Source: Gammaproteobacteria bacterium
GTDB lineage: Bacteria; Pseudomonadota; Gammaproteobacteria; Enterobacterales; Permianibacteraceae
Assembly (NCBI GenBank): GCA_016182845.1
Contig: JACPFT010000013.1
Location: 124,001-188,000 of the forward strand
DNA: 64,000 nt
Direction: 5' to 3'
This document shows, one piece after another, positions 26,273 through 35,157 of the stretch. The notes beneath the pieces were generated by a model. It had not been told where the DNA came from. It did not search any database and saw only the letters and a list, made by a program, of their open reading frames with translations. A program made the position numbers and the translations under genes. Positions within the stretch are counted from its first letter, which is position 1; each line of letters opens with the position of its first letter.

Positions 26273-27232
26273 TCAACGCCTGGAAGCCGGGCGCGGCGCC
26301 TGGACCTCGGCCAGGGTCTGGCGATACGCGGCCAGGCGCGGTCCGCCCGCGCGCACGGCGCGCTGCGCCGCCGCCTTGGCCTCGGCGCGGCGGTCCCGTT
26401 CGTACAGGAGTTGTGCCAGGTTGTTCCAGGCATCGCCCGCTCGGGGGTGATCGCGGGCGGCGCGGCGGTAGGCCGCCTCGGCGCCGACCCAATCGCCCAG
26501 GGCGTAGGCGCTGTTGCCCAGGCCCAGGCGGGCCGCCAGATTGGCTGGCCAGCGTTTCAAGGCCGTGGCATAGGCGCGGCGCGCCGCCGCCGGCCGGTTG
26601 CGCTCCAGGGCCACCACGGCCTCCACATAGGGGATTTCTTCGGCCGTGGCCGGCAGGCGCCCGGGCGGCGCCACCACCATGGCCCAACGCCCGGCACGCG
26701 CCCAGCTGGCATCGAAAGCGCGCAGGCCCAGGCGCAGCGCGGGCTGCGTGCCGGAATGCAGCAGCAGCTCGTCACGGCCCTGCTCGTCGCGGACCAGCTC
26801 GTAGCCTATCGCCAGGGCATAGTGCCAGCGCGGCAGCAGGGGCAGCCCCAGATCCTGGAGCACGACCACTGGCGTGCCGGCCGCCACCTCCCGCAGCACG
26901 GCGGCTAGCGCCGGACGTAGGGGATAGGCCACGAAACCGCGCCGGCGCGTGGCGCTCAGGATCTCGGCCTGCAGGGAACCCTGGCGCGCAGGCAGGTAGA
27001 TTTCGTCCGCCAGGCGCTCGGCGGGCACGGGCCGACCCGCCTTGGCCAGGGCCATGGCCAGGGTGGCCGGGCCGCATTGGTAGAGCTCCTGGGGAATGAA
27101 GCGCAGGCCGCCGACCCGCGCCTGGGCCGGGACCTCCGGACCCAGGCTCAGGGGCGGCAGGCGGTGAAAGGGCGCGAAGCTGGCACAGGCGCTCAGCACC
27201 AACGCCGCCGCCAACACCAGCCAGGGCCGCAT
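26273..27232 (-). CDS. PA2778-family lipoprotein: C39-like cysteine peptidase with TPR tail
   Basis: A 319-residue protein. The lipobox LSAC near residues 13-16 marks a lipoprotein. The next part has the papain-like C39 pattern: FIPQELYQCGPATLAMAL (catalytic Cys), then PVVVLQDLG and RWHYALAIGYE (catalytic His) followed by LLLHSG. The C-terminal 120 residues hold TPR-like helices (ARLGLGNSAYALGDWVGAEA, GDAWNNLAQLLYERDRR). The pair with the PA2779-type gene 107 nt upstream is a conserved arrangement in Pseudomonas and relatives. Its substrate is unknown. ATG 27232 is chosen to place the lipobox correctly. Confidence 0.8.
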   Translation of the reverse strand: MRPWLVLAAALVLSACASFAPFHRLPPLSLGPEVPAQARVGGLRFIPQELYQCGPATLAMALAKAGRPVPAERLADEIYLPARQGSLQAEILSATRRRGFVAYPLRPALAAVLREVAAGTPVVVLQDLGLPLLPRWHYALAIGYELVRDEQGRDELLLHSGTQPALRLGLRAFDASWARAGRWAMVVAPPGRLPATAEEIPYVEAVVALERNRPAAARRAYATALKRWPANLAARLGLGNSAYALGDWVGAEAAYRRAARDHPRAGDAWNNLAQLLYERDRRAEAKAAAQRAVRAGGPRLAAYRQTLAEVQAPRPASRR

Positions 27233-27339
27233 GCTCCGCCGCCAGAACGACGCAGCCGCCCCTACGGGACCCAGCCCGGAGGGGACGGCGAGCGAAATGC
27301 CGGCCATGGCGCGGCAGTCAATGAGCCGGGCCTAGGCGT

Positions 27340-27693
27340 TCAGATGACGACGGCCGCCAGGATGGCGATCACGCCCACCAGGATCCATTCGGTGGTGCTC
27401 AGATTGCCGCCCGCCGGCAGCGAGTCTATGCGCTGGGCCAATAGCCGGGCTTCCTGATCGGTGAGGGCTTGCGCGCGGACCTGTGCCCAGGGCGCGCTCA
27501 CGCCCATGGCGAGCAGACGCTCCTGCACGCTGGCGCGGTTGAGGAAGTCGGAAACCTTGGCTCTATCGACCTGGGCCTGGGTGGCCGCGGCCTCCTGAGT
27601 GCCAATCATGACGGCTTGGGCGCTAGGCAGGGACAGGCCGAGGGCGACGGCCAAGCCCATGATTCCACAGTACTTTGCTAGGCGAGCTTTCAT
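27340..27693 (-). CDS. PA2779-family exported protein
   Basis: A 117-residue protein with a signal peptide (1-28, ending SAQAV). The mature part has DFLNRASVQERLLAMGV and ALTDQEARLLAQRIDSLPAG, then a C-terminal TM helix (TEWILVGVIAILAAVVI). This is the PA2779 layout. GGAGGA lies 7 nt before ATG 27693. It precedes the C39-like lipoprotein gene on the same strand and may be its substrate or anchor; that is inference from the pairing only. Confidence 0.8.
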   Translation of the reverse strand: MKARLAKYCGIMGLAVALGLSLPSAQAVMIGTQEAAATQAQVDRAKVSDFLNRASVQERLLAMGVSAPWAQVRAQALTDQEARLLAQRIDSLPAGGNLSTTEWILVGVIAILAAVVI

Positions 27694-27841
27694 GCAGCGT
27701 TCCTCCGCTTGGGTCCCTCGCGGGACGTGGGCTCGTTGAACGACTGGATGCGCCGGCACGGGGTACACAGGCATCGGCCTGCCGGCGATCCGCCCCCGCC
27801 CGGACGCGGCGAGCACAAACCGGGGGCTTTATTCTGTGACC

Positions 27842-27880
27842 GGCAAAGGGCCGCCGGGTTCCGCCGGGCGGCCTTTTGCC
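27842..27880. terminator. Hairpin terminator after the large alpha-amylase gene
   Basis: GGCAAAGGGCCGCC pairs with GGGCGGCCTTTTGCC around a short loop. It begins 5 nt downstream of the amylase stop (minus strand). The internal A/T run is within the stem, so efficiency is uncertain. Confidence 0.6.
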
Positions 27881-27885
27881 GAGCC

Positions 27886-30498
27886 TCAGGGCAGGGTGAG
27901 CACGGCCGATGCGTCCATCGCCAGGGCATCGCCCTCGCCGCTACGCCCGCCGAAGCCATGGGCCGTGGCCCGGGCATTCAAGGGCTTGTAACCGCCATCG
28001 TAATCCCAGGTATTGAGGTGGATTTTCCATCCCGTCAGGGTCTTGGGATTGCCCAGGGAGGCGGCGGGGATCAGCAGGCTGAGGGTATTGCTGGCCCTAT
28101 CGACGGCGAGCTCCGCGCCGGGGCTCAGCGGCCGGCCTTCGCTGAGCGCCGAGGCGCCCTCGTGGGAGAACCAGGCATTGCTCCAGCCGTGCAGGCGCAG
28201 CCGGTAATGCCAGCGCATGGCCTCCGGCAGCTCGCCTCCTTGCTGGGGCATGAGCCTCGCGCCGCCGCCCAGCTTCGGATTCTGGAAGAACACCGTGAGC
28301 GCCAGGTGATCGAAGCCCTGGGGCGGATTCCAGATGGCGGCGGTCTCGGCCAGGCGCACATCCAGCTTCAAGGCGCCGCCCGAGCTCGAGACGCGCAGTC
28401 CCCGAATATCCAGGGTGTGCCGGCCCTGCCAGCTGGCATCGCTGGGATAGCGGTAATCGCCCCGGGGGCCGCGATCGTCGCCGGCCGGATCGGAGAGCTC
28501 CGCCAGCGGCGTCCATGGCCAGCGCACCTGGAATCGCCGGGTTTCCGAAAGTCCGCCGGCCTCGCTCCAGGCGACGAGGCGGTGCTCCCGGCGGGGATCC
28601 ACCATGGCGCGGGTATCGACCGTCGCCCGCCAGCGGCCTTGGGCATCGGCGCGCAGGTCCTGCGCACTCGCCAGATCGCCGTCCACCACGAGCTTGAGGG
28701 CGGCGCCGGCCGGCGCGCGGCCCGCCGCCGTGAAATCACCGACTTGCTCGCCGGCGTCCAGGGGCTCAAGCAATAATGCCGGCGCGGCGGACTGATGTGC
28801 CGCCTTGGCCGCCCCCACGCGCCACACCCAGCCGCTGCGCGGCGGCAGGGCCAGGCTGAGCCGGCCTTGGGCATCCACGCGCTGCGCCTCGGGTTGGGCG
28901 TCGATGCCGAACAGCGGCTCCAGCCGCGCCCCGGCCGGCAGCCCCCCCGCTTCGGTGGCCAAGAGCGCCTCCGCCGCGCCGGTATTGAAGGCCACCAGGA
29001 GCGATTGCCCGGCATGGTCCATGCGCCAAGCCAGTGCCCCGGGCGCAGCGGGATTGTCTGCCAGCACGCTCGGCCGACCGTGGGAAAACACCCGGTTTTC
29101 CCGGCGCAGGGCCGTGGCGCGCTGGACATAGCGGTAGAGCGGCGCCTTCGTGTCGAAGCGATCCCGGCCGCCGGCGAACATGGCGGCACGGGGTTCGCGG
29201 AAGCCCTGTTCCGTGCCGTAATACAGCGTCGGTATGCCCGGCAGGGTCATGATGGCCAATAGGGCCTGCTTCAAACCGGCCTCGTCGCCGCCGGCCAGGA
29301 AGCGGTCCACGTCGTGGTTGTCGATGAAACTGGGCATCAGCCAGGGATTCTCGTGCAGGCGCATCATGCTGGCGATGCGCGCCGCCAACACGGCGCTGGG
29401 CTGGCCGCGCGCGAAGACATCGCCCAGGCTGCCGTACAGCGGGAAATTGAGCATGCCCGGAAGCAATTTTTGCCCCTTGCCATCGCGCATATAGGCATCG
29501 ATCTTGCGCGCGCCAGTTTCGCCGAAGGCCGGATCGATGGCGAAGCCCTCGCCGAAGACATGGAAGCCCTTGCGGCCCGTGCTCTCGGCCACGCGCAGGA
29601 TGCCCGGCGCCTTGACGTCATCCGAATAGAGGAAATCCCGGAAAAAATCCGGCGGCACATAGAACGCGGTATCGACGCGGAAGGCGTCGACGCCGACCTC
29701 GCGTATCCAATAGCCATGACTGTCGCGCAGGGCCCGGCGCACGGCGGGATTCTCGGTATTCAGGTCATCCAGATCGCCGAGCTGCCAGCCCTGTTCCTGC
29801 TCGATTTTCGAGTGATCGGCGATGGCCGGCGTCCAGTGATAAATACCCGCCTTGGCCTCGGTAGGAACGCGCGGATCGTTCAGGGAAAAAGGCCATTGCC
29901 GGGGCTTGTGGTCGGGGCGTGAGTCCGTATTTTCCATATAGCCATGAGCGGGATTTTTCGGCGCGTTTTGCGACGCATATGCGAAGAAATTCCCCATGTG
30001 ATTGACGACGATATCCTGCACCAAATACAGGCCACGGCCGTGAAGATCCCGGGCTAGCCCCTGGTAATCCTTCAGGGTTCCGGCATGGGCGTCCACGGCC
30101 TTGAAATCCGTGGCCCAATAGCCGTGATAGCCGCCGTAGCCATGGCTGCCGTCCCACCATTGATTGGCCACCGGCGGGGTCAGCCACAGCGCCGTGGCGC
30201 CTAGACCCTGGATATAATCGAGGCGGCGGCGTACGCCGGAAATATCGCCACCGTGGTATTTCGCGGGATTTTCCGGGTCGTATTCGCCCGCTCCCTGATC
30301 GTTGTTTTCCGGTTCGCCGTCCTCGAAGCGATCGGTCATCAGAAAATAGATGATTTGCTCGCGCCAATCCGGCGAAGGTAGGTGGCGCGGACCCTCCCCG
30401 GCCTGGGCTGCGGATGTTGCAATGCACCACAAACTTATGAGATAACACCCGCCACGGCGCAGTGCCCTGGCATTCAAACCCTTGATTTCGCTGCGCAT
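27886..30498 (-). CDS. Exported GH13 alpha-amylase with glucodextranase-like C-terminal domain
   Basis: An 870-residue protein with a signal peptide (1-33, ending AAQAG). The barrel carries DIVVNH (region I), Asp276 in DAFRVDTAF, Glu317 in HVFGEGF and Asp396 in FIDNHD. About residues 690-870 resemble the C-terminal domain of glucodextranase and related amylases (LSDPAGDDRGP, NPPQGFDHLALTVFF), possibly glycan-binding or cell-surface attached. It would cut starch or pullulan outside the inner membrane. GGAGG precedes ATG 30498. It is divergent from the TonB-dependent receptor and shares an operator-bearing gap with it. Confidence 0.9.
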   Translation of the reverse strand: MRSEIKGLNARALRRGGCYLISLWCIATSAAQAGEGPRHLPSPDWREQIIYFLMTDRFEDGEPENNDQGAGEYDPENPAKYHGGDISGVRRRLDYIQGLGATALWLTPPVANQWWDGSHGYGGYHGYWATDFKAVDAHAGTLKDYQGLARDLHGRGLYLVQDIVVNHMGNFFAYASQNAPKNPAHGYMENTDSRPDHKPRQWPFSLNDPRVPTEAKAGIYHWTPAIADHSKIEQEQGWQLGDLDDLNTENPAVRRALRDSHGYWIREVGVDAFRVDTAFYVPPDFFRDFLYSDDVKAPGILRVAESTGRKGFHVFGEGFAIDPAFGETGARKIDAYMRDGKGQKLLPGMLNFPLYGSLGDVFARGQPSAVLAARIASMMRLHENPWLMPSFIDNHDVDRFLAGGDEAGLKQALLAIMTLPGIPTLYYGTEQGFREPRAAMFAGGRDRFDTKAPLYRYVQRATALRRENRVFSHGRPSVLADNPAAPGALAWRMDHAGQSLLVAFNTGAAEALLATEAGGLPAGARLEPLFGIDAQPEAQRVDAQGRLSLALPPRSGWVWRVGAAKAAHQSAAPALLLEPLDAGEQVGDFTAAGRAPAGAALKLVVDGDLASAQDLRADAQGRWRATVDTRAMVDPRREHRLVAWSEAGGLSETRRFQVRWPWTPLAELSDPAGDDRGPRGDYRYPSDASWQGRHTLDIRGLRVSSSGGALKLDVRLAETAAIWNPPQGFDHLALTVFFQNPKLGGGARLMPQQGGELPEAMRWHYRLRLHGWSNAWFSHEGASALSEGRPLSPGAELAVDRASNTLSLLIPAASLGNPKTLTGWKIHLNTWDYDGGYKPLNARATAHGFGGRSGEGDALAMDASAVLTLP

Positions 30499-30570
30499 CC
30501 TATTTTTCCTCCGAGTCGCACCGGGCTTATTACACCTCTCCGAATCCCGAAATCCTCGCACGCCTTGCGC

Positions 30571-30584
30571 TGAATACGTATGCA
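30571..30584. promoter_or_regulatory. Predicted LacI-family (MalR-type) operator, site 2
   Basis: TGAATACGTATGCA, the reverse complement of site 1 exactly. It lies in the 210-nt gap between the alpha-amylase (-) and the TonB-dependent receptor (+), so one site could control both. Confidence 0.65.
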
Positions 30585-30708
30585 CAGCCGCCACCTTCCG
30601 ACGCCGTGGGGCTACCATCAACCGGCCATAAGTGGGGCCAATATAGCCTCCCGACGACACGCCGAATTCCAAAAAAATAGCGAACCATTCCGATTGGGGG
30701 AGAGGGAC

Positions 30709-33465
30709 ATGTTGCATTTCAAGCGAAGCATGCTGAGCCTGGCCCTGGCCTCGGCCTTGCAGACCGTCTCGGCCGGCGCCCAGGCCGTGACCGAAGCCGA
30801 AGCTCAACAGCCGACTTCGGCCCAGGCCGAGGATGACAAGGCCAAGCAGGATAGGCCCAAGAGCAGCGCCGCCGAGAAAGCCGAGGCCGAAGAAGCCGAA
30901 GCCATCGAGACCATGACCGTGACCGGCATCCGCGCCGGCATCGAACGCGCCATCGACACCAAGCGCCAGTCCACGGCCATCGTCGAAGCGATTTCCGCCG
31001 AAGACATCGGCAAGCTGCCCGACACCTCCATCGCCGAATCCATCGCCCGCCTGCCCGGCCTGACCATGCAGCGCGTGGCCGGCCGTGCCTCCACGGTGAG
31101 CATACGCGGCCTGGCCGACGATTTCGGCACCACCCTCCTGAACGGCCGCGAGCAGGTCAGCGTCGGCAATAACCGCGGCGTGGAATTCGACCAATATCCC
31201 TCGGAGTTGATGAGCGGCGTCGTGGTCTACAAGACCCCCACCGCCAATCTCGTCGGCCAGGGGCTGTCGGGCACGGTGGACCTGAAGACGGTGCGCCCCC
31301 TGGCCTATTCCGAGCGCGTCACGTCGATCAACGGCCGTCTGGAGAAGAATTCCAATGGCGAACTCAATCCGGGCTATGACGATACCGGGAACCGCTTCAG
31401 TTTCTCCTATATCGATCAATTCCTCGACAATACGCTGGGCCTGGCCGTCGGCTATGCCCACCTGGATACCCCCGGCCAGGCCAACCGCTGGGAAGCCTGG
31501 GGTTATCCCCAGATCACGGTGAACGGCCAGAACGCCTATCTCCTGGGCGGCAGCAAATCCCAGGCCTCGTCCTCGGACAATGTCCGCGACGGCCTCATGG
31601 CGGTCCTGGAGTACAAACCCAACGAGAATTATTCCAGCATCGTCGATGCCTATGTCTCCCGCTTCGACCAGGAAGAGACCGTGCGCTTCGTGGAGACGGG
31701 CCTGGGCTGGTCCGGCGCCAGCTTAAGCAATGCCGTTGTGGAAAACGGCCAAGTCGTGTCCGGCACCTTCACCGGCGTGCGCCCGGTGTTGCGCAACGAT
31801 CTGAATACCCGCGACGACGAGATCTCCGCCTTCGGCTGGAAAAACGAGTTCCGCTTCGGCGACAACTGGACAGCCCTGGCCGACATCAGCCATTCGGAAG
31901 CCGAACGCGACGAGATGCTGCTGGAAACCTATTCCGGTCTCGGTCACCACAGCGATCCCAATGCCACCGCCGTAGTGCAATTCACCCAGGGCGGTGGCCG
32001 CCCGCAGTTCAGCTATAACCGCGGCTTCACCGATGCCAACCAGATCGTGCTCACCGATCCGGCCGGCTGGGGTCAGGCGGGCTTCGTGAAATACCCCCAT
32101 GTAGAGGACGAGCTAACCTCCTTGCGCGCCAGCGCCGAGCGGATGTTCGACGAGGGCATGTTCAAGAGCGTGGAATTCGGTCTGAACCATGCCGACCGCG
32201 AGAAGTCCCGCGCCAGCGGTTTCGAGGGCTTTTTGCGCATCAAGGGCGCCAATACCGCGGTCATTCCCAGCGACGCCTTGGAAGGCCCGGCGGACCTGGG
32301 TTACACCGGTATCGCCGGCACCATCGCCTACGACGTGCGCGACGTGCTGGGCATGTACAATTTCGACGAGCTGGTGCACGCCGATGTGCGCAACAAGAAC
32401 TGGACGGTGAACGAAAAGGTCACCACCCTGTACAGCCAGCTCAATATCGACACCGACCTGGGCAGCATGCCCCTCAAGGGCGCCTTCGGCGTCCAGGCCG
32501 TGCGCACCGACCAGAGCTCGGACGGCATGATCGTGCCCTTCGGCACGGCCAGCGCGCCCGTGGCCATTTCCGGCGGCGACACCTATACCGATATCCTGCC
32601 GACCCTGAACCTGAGCCTCGGCCTGACCGACGAGCAGATTATTCGCCTAGGCCTCGGCAAGCAGCTGGCCCGCGCCCGCATGGACGACATGCGCGCCAAC
32701 CAGAATGTCGATATCCCCAGCACGGGTCAGAATGCCTTCCGTTGGGTCGCCGACGGCGGCAATCCCGAGCTCAAGCCCTGGGAAGCCTATGCCGCCGACC
32801 TGTCCTACGAATGGTATTTCGGCGAGGGCGGTTACCTGAGCGTCGCCGGCTTCTACAAGGATCTGCGCACCTATATCTACAGCCAGACCCTGGCCTATGA
32901 TTTCACCGGCTACGATCCGCGCGACAAGACGCCAGTCTCCAATATCGGCATCTTCACCTCGCCCACCAATGGCGAGGGCGGCAAGCTGCACGGCTACGAA
33001 GTGGCGGCCTCCCTGCCCCTCAGCCTGGTGAGCCAGGCGCTGGATGGTTTCGGCCTGGTGGCGAGTTACTCGAACACCAAGAGCTCCATCGAGCCTCTGG
33101 GCCCGGACCACCCGGACGAGCCCATCCCCGGCCTGTCGGAAGTGGTGTCCAATATCACCGCCTATTACGAGAAGAACGGTTTCTCGGCCCGTATCAGCCA
33201 GCGCCATCGCGACGACTTCCTGGGCGAAGTCCAGGGCTTCGGCGGCGACCGCTCCAAGCGCTACATCCAGGCCGAGGACATCGTCGATGCGCAAATCGGC
33301 TATAGCTTCGGCGAAGGTTCTGCGGTGGAAGGCTTGTCCCTGCTCGTGCAGGCCAATAACCTGACCAACGAAAAGTACCGGGAATACTTCCAGGAATCCG
33401 GCCTGCCGCGCATCGAGAACGAGTTCGGCCGCGTCATCCTGGCGGGCGCAACCTACAAGTTCTGA
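30709..33465 (+). CDS. TonB-dependent receptor, probable maltodextrin transporter
   Basis: A 918-residue outer-membrane protein with signal peptide (about 1-27). After an acidic, Ala/Glu-rich stretch comes a TonB-box-like segment (ETMTVTG) and the plug: STAIVEAISAEDIGKLPDTS, ESIARLPGLTMQR, STVSIRGL. This start is typical of the carbohydrate receptors of the TIGR01782 group. The barrel ends in ILAGATYKF with a terminal Phe. GGGGGAGAGG precedes ATG 30709. The position among amylases and the predicted operator suggest maltodextrin uptake. Two terminators follow. Confidence 0.9.
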   Translation: MLHFKRSMLSLALASALQTVSAGAQAVTEAEAQQPTSAQAEDDKAKQDRPKSSAAEKAEAEEAEAIETMTVTGIRAGIERAIDTKRQSTAIVEAISAEDIGKLPDTSIAESIARLPGLTMQRVAGRASTVSIRGLADDFGTTLLNGREQVSVGNNRGVEFDQYPSELMSGVVVYKTPTANLVGQGLSGTVDLKTVRPLAYSERVTSINGRLEKNSNGELNPGYDDTGNRFSFSYIDQFLDNTLGLAVGYAHLDTPGQANRWEAWGYPQITVNGQNAYLLGGSKSQASSSDNVRDGLMAVLEYKPNENYSSIVDAYVSRFDQEETVRFVETGLGWSGASLSNAVVENGQVVSGTFTGVRPVLRNDLNTRDDEISAFGWKNEFRFGDNWTALADISHSEAERDEMLLETYSGLGHHSDPNATAVVQFTQGGGRPQFSYNRGFTDANQIVLTDPAGWGQAGFVKYPHVEDELTSLRASAERMFDEGMFKSVEFGLNHADREKSRASGFEGFLRIKGANTAVIPSDALEGPADLGYTGIAGTIAYDVRDVLGMYNFDELVHADVRNKNWTVNEKVTTLYSQLNIDTDLGSMPLKGAFGVQAVRTDQSSDGMIVPFGTASAPVAISGGDTYTDILPTLNLSLGLTDEQIIRLGLGKQLARARMDDMRANQNVDIPSTGQNAFRWVADGGNPELKPWEAYAADLSYEWYFGEGGYLSVAGFYKDLRTYIYSQTLAYDFTGYDPRDKTPVSNIGIFTSPTNGEGGKLHGYEVAASLPLSLVSQALDGFGLVASYSNTKSSIEPLGPDHPDEPIPGLSEVVSNITAYYEKNGFSARISQRHRDDFLGEVQGFGGDRSKRYIQAEDIVDAQIGYSFGEGSAVEGLSLLVQANNLTNEKYREYFQESGLPRIENEFGRVILAGATYKF

Positions 33466-33472
33466 TGACCGA

Positions 33473-33496
33473 GGCGCGGGCTTCCCGGCCCGCGCC
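33473..33496 (+). terminator. GC hairpin after the TonB-dependent receptor gene
   Basis: GGCGCGGG pairs with CCCGCGCC around an 8-nt loop, beginning 8 nt after the stop. The following T-run is weak; the stronger terminator is 40 nt further on. Confidence 0.5.
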
Positions 33497-33535
33497 GGTT
33501 TCTCCTGTGTGGCCTGCGTTTTGCTGCTCCCTGGC

Positions 33536-33569
33536 AACCCCTGTCGACTTCGTGCCGTCAGGGGTTTTT
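33536..33569 (+). terminator. Intrinsic terminator
   Basis: AACCCCTG pairs with CAGGGGTT around a 15-nt loop, followed by TTT. It separates the receptor gene from the MFS gene, which must have its own promoter. Confidence 0.75.
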
Positions 33570-33657
33570 AATTGGAGCCAAAATGCAGCCTAGCCAGGTC
33601 GGCACACCAGTGGTGGCGATACCGCCCACTGTCTCGCATTGATTCCCCGGAGGGGGC

Positions 33658-35157
33658 ATGAACAAAAAACCGGATTTATCCTTCTGGCAGATCTGGAACA
33701 TGTGTTTCGGATTCTTGGGGATCCAGTTCGGCTTCGCGCTGCAGAATGCCAATGTCAGCCGTATCTTCCAGACCCTGGGCGCCGAGCTGGACAGCATTCC
33801 CGCGCTCTGGGTCGCAGCGCCGCTCACCGGCCTCATCGTCCAGCCCATCGTCGGCTATTGCTCGGACAGGACCTGGACCCGCCTGGGCCGGCGCCGGCCC
33901 TATTTCCTCTACGGCGCCCTGGCGACTACGCTCGCGCTCCTGGCCATGCCCAACTCGCCCAGCCTGTGGATCGCCGCCGGCCTGCTTTGGCTGATGGACG
34001 CCTCCATCAATGTCTCCATGGAACCCTTCCGCGCCTTCGTCGGCGATCAGCTGCCGGCGCGCCAGCGGGCGCGGGGCTATGCCCTGCAAAGCTTCTTCAT
34101 CGGCGTCGGCGCCGTGGTGGCCAGCCTGCTGCCCTGGCTACTGGCCAAGCTGGGCGTCGCCAACACCGCCGCGCCGGGAGAGATCCCGGACACGGTGAAA
34201 TACGCCTTTTATTTCGGCGGCCTGGTCCTCATCGGCGCCGTGGGCTGGACCGTGCTCAGCACCCGCGAGTATCCGCCGGAAACCCTGGCGGCCTTCGACG
34301 AGGCGGGGACGATGCATACGCCTCGCCTGGATGCGGGGAAAACCCGCAAGGCCGCCGGACTCTGGCTCGCCGCCGGCCTCGCGGGTGCATCGGGCGTCTA
34401 CGCCCTGGGCCTGGATCGCCAGCTCTACCTCTTGACCTTCGGCCTGGCGAGCTACGGCCTCTTGCTCGCCATCGCCGCCCGTCCCCAGGCGCCCGCCATG
34501 CTACGCACGGTCCTGAGCGACATGCAGGCCATGCCCCAGGCCATGCGCCAGCTGGCGGTCGTGCAGTTCTTCTCCTGGTTCGCCCTGTTCGCCATGTGGA
34601 TCTACACCACCGCCGCCGTGACCAGCCTGCATTTCGGCAGCAGCGACCCGGCCTCGGCCGCCTATAACGAGGGCGCCAACTGGGTGGGCGTGTTGTTCGG
34701 CGCCTACAACGGCTTCGCGGCGCTGGCGGCGCTGCTCATTCCCGCCGCCACCCGCGCCCTGGGGCTGCGCCTGTCCCACCTGGCCAATCTCTGGCTGGGC
34801 GCGGCGGGTCTCGTGTCCCTGACCCTGATCCGCGATCCGGACTGGCTCTTGCTGTCCATGGTCGGCGTCGGCTTCGCCTGGGCCTCCATCCTGTCCCTGC
34901 CCTATGCCATGCTCGCCAATCATCTGCCGGCGGCGAAAATGGGCCTGTACATGGGCATCTTCAATTTCTTCATCGTGATCCCGCAGCTGCTGGCGGCCAG
35001 CGTGCTGGGCTTTTTGCTCAAGCAGTTTTTCCACAACCAGCCGGGCCAGGCCCTGGTGATCGGTGCGGCGAGCCTGTTCGTCGCCGGGTTATGCGTCTTG
35101 CGCGTCCGGGAAGCCGGGATGGATTCGGGCATGGCGGCGCAGGGAGTCCGGACATGA
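33658..35157 (+). CDS. MFS sugar carrier, SLC45-like (probable maltose/H+ symporter)
   Basis: A 499-residue protein with about 12 TM helices. LSFWQIWNMCFGFLGIQFGF, LTGLIVQPIVGYCSDRTW, LGRRRPYFLYG and SMEPFRAFVGDQLP are segments typical of the glycoside-pentoside-like SLC45 group, whose bacterial members include maltose permeases in TonB-receptor loci. GGAGGGGG precedes the ATG. The stop overlaps the next amylase gene by 4 nt, so the two are co-translated. It likely carries maltose or short maltodextrins through the inner membrane. Confidence 0.85.
   Translation: MNKKPDLSFWQIWNMCFGFLGIQFGFALQNANVSRIFQTLGAELDSIPALWVAAPLTGLIVQPIVGYCSDRTWTRLGRRRPYFLYGALATTLALLAMPNSPSLWIAAGLLWLMDASINVSMEPFRAFVGDQLPARQRARGYALQSFFIGVGAVVASLLPWLLAKLGVANTAAPGEIPDTVKYAFYFGGLVLIGAVGWTVLSTREYPPETLAAFDEAGTMHTPRLDAGKTRKAAGLWLAAGLAGASGVYALGLDRQLYLLTFGLASYGLLLAIAARPQAPAMLRTVLSDMQAMPQAMRQLAVVQFFSWFALFAMWIYTTAAVTSLHFGSSDPASAAYNEGANWVGVLFGAYNGFAALAALLIPAATRALGLRLSHLANLWLGAAGLVSLTLIRDPDWLLLSMVGVGFAWASILSLPYAMLANHLPAAKMGLYMGIFNFFIVIPQLLAASVLGFLLKQFFHNQPGQALVIGAASLFVAGLCVLRVREAGMDSGMAAQGVRT

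Noticed and set aside
30499-31461. Minus-strand extension of the alpha-amylase frame upstream of ATG 30498
   Set aside because: It is opposite the TonB-dependent receptor gene and its gap; the signal peptide and GGAGG site place the start at 30498.
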